A stretch of 26,828 nucleotides of DNA from JACVRU01 sp040905885 (GTDB taxonomy: Bacteria; Actinomycetota; Thermoleophilia; Gaiellales; Gaiellaceae). The DNA lies in the NCBI GenBank assembly GCA_040905885.1, contig JBBDQR010000106.1, positions 1 to 26,828 on the forward strand. The letters are read 5' to 3'. Positions 20,262-26,828 of the stretch are shown piece by piece (position 1 is the first letter of the stretch; each line of letters opens with the position of its first letter). The translations under genes and the position numbers were made by a program. The notes under the pieces were generated by a model that was given only the letters and a program-made list of their open reading frames with translations, searched no databases and was not told the origin of the DNA.

Positions 20262-20594
20262 ATGCCGGTCGAGACAGCTCAGAAGGTACGGGCGCTGACG
20301 CAGGACTTCCGCTCCAGCGCCGAGTTGGCCAGGTTGCTCGGCGTGAATCGCTCGCAGGTCACGCGGTGGCTTCAAGGGGCCGGCATCGATCCGCTCAACG
20401 CGGAGAAGATCGACGTCCTCGAGCTGGTGGTCGCCAATCTCCTCCGCCTATACGAGCCCGAGGTCATCCGGCCGTGGCTGTTCGGGTTCAACCCGCACCT
20501 GGGCAACCGGCGTCCGATCGATCTCGTTCGGAAGGGGAGGGTGGAGGAGCTGCTGAGCGCGATCCGCGCCGAGCGCGCCGGATCGTTCGCTTGA
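20262..20594 (+). CDS. MbcA/Xre/ParS-type antitoxin
   Basis: A 110-aa antitoxin of the Xre/MbcA/ParS family (DUF2384). The N-terminal helix-turn-helix (SSAELARLLGVNRSQVTRWLQG, residues about 17-38) binds DNA; the C-terminal toxin-binding domain shows RPWLFGFNPHLGNRRPIDLV, the conserved N..L.G..P.DLV block, and ends with AERAGSFA. The family neutralises RES-domain toxins, and such a toxin is encoded next with overlapping stop and start (TTGA, 4 nt). It is probably leaderless: TAAGGT ends 6 nt before the ATG, and a clean inverted repeat lies between -35 and -10. The operon sits between two EamA transporter genes. Confidence 0.9.
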   Translation: MPVETAQKVRALTQDFRSSAELARLLGVNRSQVTRWLQGAGIDPLNAEKIDVLELVVANLLRLYEPEVIRPWLFGFNPHLGNRRPIDLVRKGRVEELLSAIRAERAGSFA

Positions 20595-21142
20595 TCCTGC
20601 ACCGGTGCTTCCCGTTGCACGAGCGCGCTCGCACGCGTTCCGAGGGAGGGCCGCTGTGGTTCCCAAGGCCGCACCAGGGAGGTGGGCGCCACGACAACCT
20701 GGACGAGTACGGGTGCCTCTACGTCACGGACCGCGAGGAATCCGCGGTCGTGGAGCGGCTCGCGCCCGTCCGCGGCTCGCTCTTCCTTCCGGCGATGCTC
20801 GTCCAGGAAGGGCGGCCGCTGGCGCTGGCCGCCATCGACTTGCCCGACGACCGGGAGCTGATCGACCTCGACGAGCCGCGCGTCCTCACGCGGGAGCGCC
20901 TTCGTCCGTCGCTCGTCGCGACCGGAATCCGCGAGCTCACCCAGCCGCAGGCGTTGACGCTCTATCGCGCGCATGCCGAGGCGGCGGGCCTGCGCTGGTG
21001 GTCCACGCATGAGGCGAGCTGGATCAACGTGACGCTCTTCGACCGAGCCCGCACGTCGCTGCGGCTGGTCGAAGTTCGTGCGCTCACGCCCGAAGACCCG
21101 GCGGTGCTCGCAGCCACCGACTTCCTCGGCATGTCGGCCTGA
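20591..21142 (+). CDS. RES-domain toxin (predicted NAD+-degrading)
   Basis: A 183-aa RES-family protein, the toxin partner of the antitoxin before it. Characterised RES toxins break down NAD+, halting growth. The conserved elements are LHRCFPLHERA near the start (Arg5), GGGRHDN (Arg33, where most members have GGRWN), YGCLYVTDREESAVVERLA (Tyr44 and Glu50/Glu55, the active-site Tyr and Glu region), AIDLPDDRELIDLDEPR, and THEASWINVTLFDRA near the C-terminus (the conserved Ser region). The TTG at 20591 overlaps the antitoxin stop as TTGA; there is no strong ribosome-binding site, so coupling is likely. Replacement of the usual Trp by His in GGRxN is worth noting. Type II system; activity is untested. 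Confidence 0.85.
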   Translation: MILHRCFPLHERARTRSEGGPLWFPRPHQGGGRHDNLDEYGCLYVTDREESAVVERLAPVRGSLFLPAMLVQEGRPLALAAIDLPDDRELIDLDEPRVLTRERLRPSLVATGIRELTQPQALTLYRAHAEAAGLRWWSTHEASWINVTLFDRARTSLRLVEVRALTPEDPAVLAATDFLGMSA

Positions 21143-21994
21143 GTGGCGATCGCGCTCGCCCTGGCTTCGGCGGTGCTCTTCGGAGCGATGAGCGTCGCGT
21201 TGCGGTTCGCCCTGCGCGAGGGCGCCTCGGCCGAGGTCGGGGCGCTGCTGACGATGCTGCCCGCGCTCGCGATCCTGCTCGTCTTCGCGGCCGCGCACGG
21301 CCTCCACGACGTCGCAGCGGCCTGGCCGTTCGCGCTCGCCGGGCTCGTTGCGCCGGGCGGCTCGCAGATCCTCTTCACGCTCGCCGTCCGCGATGCGGGC
21401 CCGTCGCGGACGTCCGTGCTCGTCGGCGCCGCGCCGCTCTTCTCCGTCGCGATCGCGCTCACCGCGCTCGACGAGCCGCTCGTCCCGGCGCTGCTCGTCG
21501 GCGCGGTGCTGATCGTCGCCGGCGGGATCCTGCTCGTCGGCGAACGGGTCCGGCCCGAGAGCTTCCGGCTGATGGGCTACGCGTTCGGGCTCGCCGCCAC
21601 CGTCCTCTTCGCCACGCGTGACAACCTACTCCGCTGGCTGGCGGTGGACACGGACGTCCCGGCCTCGCTCGCCGCCGTGGCGACGCTCAGCTCGGGGACG
21701 CTGCTCGTCGCGGCCTTCGTCGCCGCGCGGGCCGCAAGTAACACTCTGTTACTTGCGGGAGCCCGCCGCTTCGCGCCGGCCGGCGTCTTCTTCGGGCTCT
21801 CGTACGCGGCGCTGTTCGAGGCGTACTACCGCGGCCGCGTGACCGTCGTCTCGCCGCTCGTCGCGACGGAGTCGCTCTTCGGCGTCCTCTTCTCGGCGCT
21901 CGTCATCCGTCGCGCCGAGCTGATCGGGAAGGGGCTCCTCGCGGGCGCCCTGCTCATCGTCGCCGGCGGGGCGCTGATCGGAGCGTTCCGCTAG
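21143..21994 (+). CDS. EamA/DMT family transporter (second copy)
   Basis: A 283-aa inner-membrane transporter with ten predicted helices in two halves. Markers are SAVLFGAMSVALRFALREGAS at the first helix, GPSRTSVLVGAAPLFSVAIAL at the end of the first repeat, and VVSPLVATESLFGVLFSALVIRRAELIGKGLLAGALLIVAGG at the end of the second. The substrate is unknown. The GTG start directly follows the TGA of the RES toxin gene, without a gap or ribosome-binding site, so it may be translated by re-initiation and shares the toxin-antitoxin transcript. A perfect 12-bp-arm palindrome lies within the coding sequence (residues about 197-206). The 3' end overlaps the convergent small membrane protein gene by 41 nt. 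It differs clearly in sequence from the first EamA protein. Confidence 0.9.
   Translation: MAIALALASAVLFGAMSVALRFALREGASAEVGALLTMLPALAILLVFAAAHGLHDVAAAWPFALAGLVAPGGSQILFTLAVRDAGPSRTSVLVGAAPLFSVAIALTALDEPLVPALLVGAVLIVAGGILLVGERVRPESFRLMGYAFGLAATVLFATRDNLLRWLAVDTDVPASLAAVATLSSGTLLVAAFVAARAASNTLLLAGARRFAPAGVFFGLSYAALFEAYYRGRVTVVSPLVATESLFGVLFSALVIRRAELIGKGLLAGALLIVAGGALIGAFR
21732..21758. repeat. Perfect 12-bp-arm palindrome inside the transporter gene
   Basis: CCGCAAGTAACA (21732-21743), CTC, TGTTACTTGCGG (21747-21758): both arms match at all 12 positions. It is markedly richer in A+T than its surroundings and encodes AASNTLLLAG in a membrane segment. The form GTAACA-n3-TGTTAC is like an operator for a dimeric repressor such as a TetR-family protein, or it may be a repeated palindrome that entered the gene. 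Confidence 0.75.
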
Positions 21995-22268
21995 CAAAGA
22001 AGTTCACGAGCACGATCGCGGCGCAGACGGCGATCACACCCGCCAGCCCGGCGAAGTTGGCGGCGATCCCGATCAGCGGGATGCTGAGCGCGAGGGAGGG
22101 GATCGTGATCGGCGCCATGCTCGCGGGACTCACCGGCCGCCGCTCGGCGAGTCGCTGCTCGATCTTCTCCACGAGCGCGTCGACGACGTGGTCCTCGTAC
22201 TCGACCCCGAGCTCGCGCCGCGCCTCGAGCGCCGCCTGCGCCTCCTCCCGGCTCACCAGCTCGCCCAC
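21954..22268 (-). CDS. Small membrane protein with two helices, unknown function
   Basis: A 104-aa protein. The N-terminal half is a charged, helical cytosolic region (ELVSREEAQAALEARRELGVEYEDHVVDALVEKIEQRLAERR), of a type I recall from many actinobacterial integral membrane proteins. The C-terminal half holds two hydrophobic helices (ITIPSLALSIPLIGIAANFAG and AGVIAVCAAIVLVNFFAS) and ends in a basic tail (RSAPRRRR). The open frame begins at 22319, but I choose the GTG at 22268, because TACAAC ends 6 nt before it and protein-like sequence begins there; an upstream start would lie in the dnaK promoter. It is divergent from dnaK and overlaps the transporter gene end by 41 nt. No function can be given. 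Confidence 0.7.
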   Translation of the reverse strand: MGELVSREEAQAALEARRELGVEYEDHVVDALVEKIEQRLAERRPVSPASMAPITIPSLALSIPLIGIAANFAGLAGVIAVCAAIVLVNFFASGTLRSAPRRRR

Positions 22269-22274
22269 ACCGGA

Positions 22275-22280
22275 GTTGTA
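22275..22280 (-). promoter_or_regulatory. Candidate -10 (TACAAC) for a leaderless small membrane protein gene
   Basis: On the minus strand TACAAC ends 6 nt before the GTG at 22268. It departs from TANNNT at the last base, as does TATCAC before RHH-Ino1. Confidence 0.4.
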
Positions 22281-22284
22281 CGCC

Positions 22285-22324
22285 CTGGCAGCCCGTCCCG
22301 CAATCTGATATACAGGCACTCAGA
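22285..22324 (+). promoter_or_regulatory. dnaK promoter with HAIR-like operator
   Basis: A -35 candidate CTGGCA (22285-22290) and -10 TATACA (22309-22314) are 18 nt apart. The -10 lies within an inverted repeat, TCTGATA (22304-22310), 7 nt, ACTCAGA (22318-22324), which has the 7-7-7 geometry of the HspR site CTTGAGT-n7-ACTCAAG; the right arm matches it at five positions (ACTCA), the left at three. The broader repeat AATCTGA (22302-22308) to TCAGATT (22320-22326) is perfect over 7 bp. HspR is encoded in this operon. Confidence 0.55.
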
Positions 22325-22343
22325 TTTTCTGAGCACGCGAAAC

Positions 22344-22350
22344 GAGGAGG
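22344..22350 (+). promoter_or_regulatory. Shine-Dalgarno of dnaK
   Basis: GAGGAGG ends 11 nt before the ATG at 22362. Unlike most genes in the window, dnaK has a true 5' leader (from about 22320) and a strong ribosome-binding site. It fixes the start at MGKVIGIDLGTTNS. Confidence 0.8.
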
Positions 22351-22361
22351 ACGAGAAACAG

Positions 22362-24263
22362 ATGGGCAAGGTAATCGGCATCGACCTGGGCACGACCAAC
22401 AGCTGCATGGGCGTGCTCGAGGGCGGCGAGCCGACGGTGATCCCGAACGCGGAGGGCGGGCGTACGACCCCGTCCGTCGTCGCGTTCACGAAGGACGGTC
22501 AGCGACTCGTCGGCGCCCCCGCGAAGCGGCAGCAGGTCACGAACCCCCAGAACACGATCTTCTCGATCAAGCGGTTCATGGGCCGCAAGTTCGGCGAGGT
22601 CTCGGAGGAGATGAAGATCGTCCCGTACGAGGTCCTCGAGGGCCCCGGCGGCGACGTGCGCGTGAAGGCGGAGGGCAAGGAGTACGCCCCGCCGGAGATC
22701 AGCGCGATGATCCTCCAGAAGCTGAAGGCCGACGCTGAGGCCTACCTCGGCGAGGAGGTCACCGATGCGGTCATCACCGTCCCCGCCTACTTCAACAACG
22801 CGCAGCGGGAGGCGACGAAGGACGCCGGCAAGATCGCCGGCCTCAACGTGCTCCGCATCATCAACGAGCCGACCGCGGCCTCCCTCGCCTACGGGCTCGA
22901 CAAGGAGTCCGACCAGACGATCCTCGTCTGGGACCTCGGCGGCGGCACCTTCGACGTGTCGATCCTCGAGCTCGGCGAGGGCGTCTTCGAGGTGAAGGCC
23001 ACGAACGGCGACAACCACCTCGGCGGCGACAACTTCGACAAGGCGATCGTCGACTGGATGGTGGCGGAGTTCAAGAAGGACCAGGGGATCGACCTGTCGC
23101 AGGACCGGATGGCGCTCCAGCGGCTCTACGAGGCCGCGGAGAAGGCGAAGATCGAGCTGTCGTCGACGATGACGACGCAGATCAACCTGCCGTTCGTGAC
23201 CGCGACGGAGCAGGGCCCGAAGCACCTCGACCTCCAGCTCACGCGGGCGAAGCTGAACGAGCTCAGCGCCGAGCTGCTCGAGCGGACCGTCGGCCCGACG
23301 AAGCAGTGCCTCGCCGACGCGGGCATGAAGCCCGAGGACATCTCCCACGTCGTCCTCGTCGGCGGCATGACGCGCATGCCGGCGGTGGTCGAGAAGTGCA
23401 AGGAGCTGATCGGCAAGGACCCGCACAAGGGCGTCAACCCGGACGAGGTCGTCGCCGTCGGCGCGGCCATCCAGGCGGGCGTCCTCCGCGGCGAGGTCAA
23501 GGACGTGCTCCTGCTCGACGTCACCCCGCTCTCGCTCGGCATCGAGACGAAGGGCGGCGTGTTCACGAGGCTGATCGAGCGGAACACGACCATCCCGACC
23601 CGCAAGTCCGAGGTCTTCACGACCGCCGAGGAAAACCAGCCCTCCGTGGAGATCCACGTGGCGCAGGGCGAGTCGGAGATGGTCGCCTTCAACAAGACGC
23701 TCGGCAAGTTCCAGCTCGTCGGCATCCCGCCGGCGCAGCGCGGCGTCCCGCAGATCGAGGTCACGTTCGACATCGACGCCAACGGCATCATCAACGTCTC
23801 CGCCAAGGACCACGGGACCGGCAACGAGCAGCAGATCCGCATCGAGGGCGGCTCGGGCCTGTCGTCCGACGAGGTCGAGCGGATGATGAAGGCCGCCGAG
23901 GCGCACTCCGACGAGGCGCACCGGATGCGCGAGACCGTCGACGCGAAGAACCTCGCGGAGCACCTCGCCTACCAGACCGAGCGCTCGCTCAAGGATCACC
24001 GCGACAAGCTCGACGAGGCCGACGCGGCCACGATCGAGGGCCGGATCATGGAGCTGCGGCAGGCGCTCGAGACCGACGACGTCGCGGACATCCGCGCCAA
24101 GACGGAGGCGCTCCAGGAGGCCTCGCACAAGCTGGCGGAGGCCGTCTACCAGCAGGCCGCGTCCCAGGCGCAGGCCTCGGGTGACGGCGGCGCCGCCGAG
24201 GCCGAGGACGAGGTGATCGAGGAGGCCGAGATCGTCGACGAGGAGGAGGCGAAGACCTCCTGA
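22362..24263 (+). CDS. dnaK: Chaperone protein DnaK (Hsp70)
   Basis: The 633-aa ATP-dependent Hsp70 chaperone, which binds exposed hydrophobic peptide segments. The ATPase domain begins with GIDLGTTNSCMGVLEGG and contains DLGGGTFDVSILE, the phosphate-2 loop HLGGDNFDKAI and VVLVGGMTRMPAV; the linker DVLLLDVTPLSLGIETKGG leads into the substrate-binding domain (TTIPTRKSEVF). The lid is helical and Glu/Asp-rich, ending in EEAEIVDEEEAKTS, as usual in Gram-positive DnaK. First gene of a five-gene stress operon; its TGA overlaps the grpE ATG (TGATG). Regulation is probably by HspR through the repeat before it. Translated frames upstream of the ATG belong to the leader, not the protein. Confidence 0.98.
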   Translation: MGKVIGIDLGTTNSCMGVLEGGEPTVIPNAEGGRTTPSVVAFTKDGQRLVGAPAKRQQVTNPQNTIFSIKRFMGRKFGEVSEEMKIVPYEVLEGPGGDVRVKAEGKEYAPPEISAMILQKLKADAEAYLGEEVTDAVITVPAYFNNAQREATKDAGKIAGLNVLRIINEPTAASLAYGLDKESDQTILVWDLGGGTFDVSILELGEGVFEVKATNGDNHLGGDNFDKAIVDWMVAEFKKDQGIDLSQDRMALQRLYEAAEKAKIELSSTMTTQINLPFVTATEQGPKHLDLQLTRAKLNELSAELLERTVGPTKQCLADAGMKPEDISHVVLVGGMTRMPAVVEKCKELIGKDPHKGVNPDEVVAVGAAIQAGVLRGEVKDVLLLDVTPLSLGIETKGGVFTRLIERNTTIPTRKSEVFTTAEENQPSVEIHVAQGESEMVAFNKTLGKFQLVGIPPAQRGVPQIEVTFDIDANGIINVSAKDHGTGNEQQIRIEGGSGLSSDEVERMMKAAEAHSDEAHRMRETVDAKNLAEHLAYQTERSLKDHRDKLDEADAATIEGRIMELRQALETDDVADIRAKTEALQEASHKLAEAVYQQAASQAQASGDGGAAEAEDEVIEEAEIVDEEEAKTS

Positions 24264-24730
24264 TGGCCGACGAGCAGACGGAGCAGGAGCAGGTCGACGT
24301 CGAGGCGCTGCGCGCGGAGCGCGACGAGTACCTCGAGCACCTGAAGCGCGTCGCGGCGGACTTCGAGAACTACCGCAAGCGGGCGGCCCGGGACCAGGAG
24401 AGCTTGGTCGCCCGGGCCGCCGAGCGGCTCGTCCGCGAGCTCCTGCCCGTGCTCGACGACCTCGAGCGGGCCCTCCAGGCAGCCGAGGAGCACGAGGAGG
24501 CGAAGCTCGAGGAGGGCGTCCGCCTCGTCTACCGCCAGCTCGCCGACGCGTTCCGCAAGGAGGGGCTCGAGGAGATCCCCACGGCCGGCAAGTTCGACCC
24601 GCACCTGCACGAGGCGCTGCTCGCCCAGCCGTCCGAGGCCGAGTCGGGCAGCGTGATCGAGGTGCTGCAGAAGGGCTACCGGCTGGGCGACCGCGTCCTC
24701 CGGCCGGCGCGCGTGGTGGTGGCCGAGTGA
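24263..24730 (+). CDS. grpE: Nucleotide exchange factor GrpE
   Basis: A 155-aa homodimeric exchange factor that releases ADP from DnaK. The N-terminal half is a long coiled coil (VEALRAERDEYLEHLKRVAADFENYRKRAARD), with the conserved ENYRKR; the C-terminal beta domain has the signature FDPHLHEALLAQPSE...GSVIEVLQKGYRLGDRVLRPARV. It is at the short end of GrpE proteins because the disordered N-terminal extension is small. The ATG shares one base with the dnaK stop, and its own TGA overlaps the dnaJ GTG as GTGA, so translation is coupled across the operon. Confidence 0.97.
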   Translation: MADEQTEQEQVDVEALRAERDEYLEHLKRVAADFENYRKRAARDQESLVARAAERLVRELLPVLDDLERALQAAEEHEEAKLEEGVRLVYRQLADAFRKEGLEEIPTAGKFDPHLHEALLAQPSEAESGSVIEVLQKGYRLGDRVLRPARVVVAE

Positions 24731-25767
24731 GCTCCACGCTCTACGAGACGCTGGGCGTCTCAAAGGGCGCCTCGCAGGAGGAGATCAAGAAGGCGTATCG
24801 CAAGCTGGCGCGCGAGTACCACCCGGACCGCAACCCGGGCGACGCGAAGGCCGAGGAGCGCTTCAAGGAGATCCAGCACGCCTACGACGTGCTCGGCGAC
24901 CCGCAGAAGCGGAAGGCCTACGACGCCGGCCCGCGCGGCTTCGACGGCCGCGGCGCGGGTGCGCCGGGCGGGTTTACCTTCGAGGACTTCGACCTCGGGG
25001 ACATCTTCGGCGGCCTCTTCGGCCGCGGCCGCCCCTCGCGCCCCCAGCCGGCGCGCGGCGCGGACGTCGAGGCGGTCGTCAACCTCTCCTTCGAGGACTC
25101 CCTGAAGGGGATCGAGACGCGGATCCCCGTCGAGGTCGAGACCGCGTGCCGCACCTGCGCGGGCACCGGCGCGAGGCCGGGCACGGCGCCGAGGATCTGT
25201 CCCGAGTGCAACGGCCGCGGCGTCCTGTCCGAGAGCCAGGGCCTGTTCGCGATCTCGCAGCCGTGCCCGCGCTGCCGCGGCAACGGCACCGTGATCGAGC
25301 AGCCGTGCCCGACGTGCCGGGGCACCGGCCGCGAGCGGCGGACGAAGCGCTACACGGTCAAGATCCCCGCCGGTGTCCGGAACGGGACGCGCATCCGGCT
25401 CGCGGGCAAGGGCGAGGCCGGCGCCGCCGGCGGGCCGCCCGGCGACCTCTACGTCGTCACGCGCGTCGAGGCGTCCCCGGTCTACGAACGCCGCGGCGAC
25501 GACCTCGTCGTCGACGTCCCGGTCGGCTACGCGGACGCCGTGCTCGGCGGCAAGGTCGAGGTGCCGACCCCCGACGGGCCGGTGACGCTGAAGATCCCGG
25601 CCGGATCGCAGGACGGCAAGCTCCTGCGCGTCCGGGGCCGCGGCGCGCCGAAGCTGAAGGGCTCGGGCAAGGGCGACGTGCTCGCGCGCCTCCGCATCGC
25701 CGTGCCCACGCGCCCGACGAAGAAGGAGCGGGAGCTGCTCGAGGAGCTGAGGAAGGTGCGCGCGTGA
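24727..25767 (+). CDS. dnaJ: Chaperone protein DnaJ (Hsp40, type I)
   Basis: A 346-aa co-chaperone that stimulates the DnaK ATPase and delivers substrates. The J domain at residues 4-65 includes the invariant HPD (EYHPDRNPG); a Gly/Phe-rich linker follows (GAGAPGGFTFEDFDLGDIFGGLFGRGR). The zinc-binding domain has all four repeats: CRTCAGTG, CPECNGRG, CPRCRGNG, CPTCRGTG. Two C-terminal beta-barrel domains follow, ending with TKKERELLEELRKVRA. It is a little shorter than E. coli DnaJ because of the compact linker. GTG start overlapping grpE by 4 nt; its stop shares one base with the hspR ATG. Confidence 0.97.
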   Translation: MSSTLYETLGVSKGASQEEIKKAYRKLAREYHPDRNPGDAKAEERFKEIQHAYDVLGDPQKRKAYDAGPRGFDGRGAGAPGGFTFEDFDLGDIFGGLFGRGRPSRPQPARGADVEAVVNLSFEDSLKGIETRIPVEVETACRTCAGTGARPGTAPRICPECNGRGVLSESQGLFAISQPCPRCRGNGTVIEQPCPTCRGTGRERRTKRYTVKIPAGVRNGTRIRLAGKGEAGAAGGPPGDLYVVTRVEASPVYERRGDDLVVDVPVGYADAVLGGKVEVPTPDGPVTLKIPAGSQDGKLLRVRGRGAPKLKGSGKGDVLARLRIAVPTRPTKKERELLEELRKVRA

Positions 25768-26095
25768 TGGACGCCGACACGAAGCCGCGCTACATGATCT
25801 CCGTCGCCGCCGAGATCGTCGGCATGCACCCCCAGACCCTGCGCATGTACGAGCAGAAGGGGCTCGTCAGCCCGCAGCGGACGCCGGGGAACACGCGCCT
25901 CTACTCCGAGGCCGACCTGGAGCGGCTGCGGCTGATCCAGCGGCTCACCACCGAGCTCGGCCTCAACCTGGCGGGAGTCGAGATCTTCCTCCAGATGCAG
26001 GACGAGCTTCAGCGGCTGCGGGAGCGGATGGAAGGCGTCGAGCGGCGCTACAAGCGCGAGATCGTCCTCTACGAGCCCCCGCAGCGGAGCGGCAG

Positions 26096-26114
<19 letters not shown>
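25767..26114 (+). CDS. hspR: Heat-shock repressor HspR (MerR family)
   Basis: A 115-aa MerR-family repressor. The winged-helix domain covers residues 10-80: MISVAAEIVGMHPQTLRMYEQKGLVSP (helix-turn-helix) and NTRLYSEADLERLRLIQRLTTELGLNLAGVEIFLQM. A short coiled coil follows for dimerisation (ELQRLRERMEGVERRYKRE). Actinobacterial HspR represses the dnaK operon and clpB by binding HAIR sites, with DnaK as co-repressor. The candidate site lies 22304-22324. The ATG at 25767 overlaps the dnaJ stop by one base, and the clpB ATG lies inside its last codons (19-nt overlap), so repressor and both targets share one transcript. Confidence 0.95.

Positions 26115-26828
<714 letters not shown>

Noticed and set aside
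22320..24737. 805-aa open frame antisense to dnaK and grpE
   Set aside because: Known class of shadow frame opposite dnaK; the plus strand gene is certain and the antisense sequence has no recognisable family.

Overview
This is a GC-rich bacterial window with densely packed genes. It most likely comes from an actinobacterial chromosome, possibly class Thermoleophilia (Gaiellales or Solirubrobacterales); that placement is inference. The grounds are a dnaK-grpE-dnaJ-hspR-clpB stress operon with a MerR-type HspR, a mycobacterial-type ferritin, actinobacterial-type inositol-1-phosphate synthase and phosphatidylinositol-phosphate synthase, frequent GTG starts, and many TANNNT -10 hexamers only 6-9 nt before start codons, the layout of leaderless transcripts.

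Layout. 1-3.2 kb: ferritin (+), then an AlkZ-related winged-helix protein and an M3-like metallopeptidase (-). The peptidase is divergent from a YjbQ protein across an 18-bp gap. 3.2-5.0 kb: a DUF1003 membrane protein and a TRAM-domain RNA uracil methyltransferase (+). 5.0-8.7 kb: a four-gene minus-strand operon with a PimA-like glycosyltransferase fused to a PHP domain, a uracil-DNA-glycosylase-like protein, a presenilin-like membrane protease and a DUF429 protein. 8.7-11.8 kb: a single-chain type IIG restriction-modification enzyme with no normal start codon. 11.8-15.7 kb: a minus-strand inositol lipid group (SPW-like membrane protein, PAP2 protein, PIP synthase, a small unknown gene, inositol-1-phosphate synthase with a tandem ribbon-helix-helix extension, and a 110-aa unknown). 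15.7-19.3 kb: a methyltransferase (+), then VOC, MoaA and peptidase T (-). 19.4-22.0 kb: two EamA transporters flanking a MbcA/Xre-RES toxin-antitoxin pair. 22.0-26.8 kb: a small membrane protein (-) and the chaperone operon, with clpB cut by the right edge.

How the parts work together. Ino1 makes inositol-1-phosphate, which PIP synthase joins to CDP-diacylglycerol; the PAP2 protein overlaps the synthase gene by 4 nt and could be the lipid phosphatase or a head-group transferase. HspR probably represses its own operon through a HAIR-like repeat before dnaK. The antitoxin gene has a clean inverted repeat between its -35 and -10, overlapping the end of the transporter gene before it. Nearly all neighbouring genes on one strand overlap or lie within about 40 nt of each other.

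Most unusual points: the RHH-RHH-Ino1 reading frame, the presenilin-like gene, the glycosyltransferase-PHP fusion, the missing start of the type IIG gene, shared bidirectional -10 elements, and a perfect 12-bp-arm palindrome inside a transporter gene. I found no CRISPR array, tRNA, rRNA or insertion sequence. The longest gene-free stretch is 17816-18074, which holds a strong hairpin and part of a second one.
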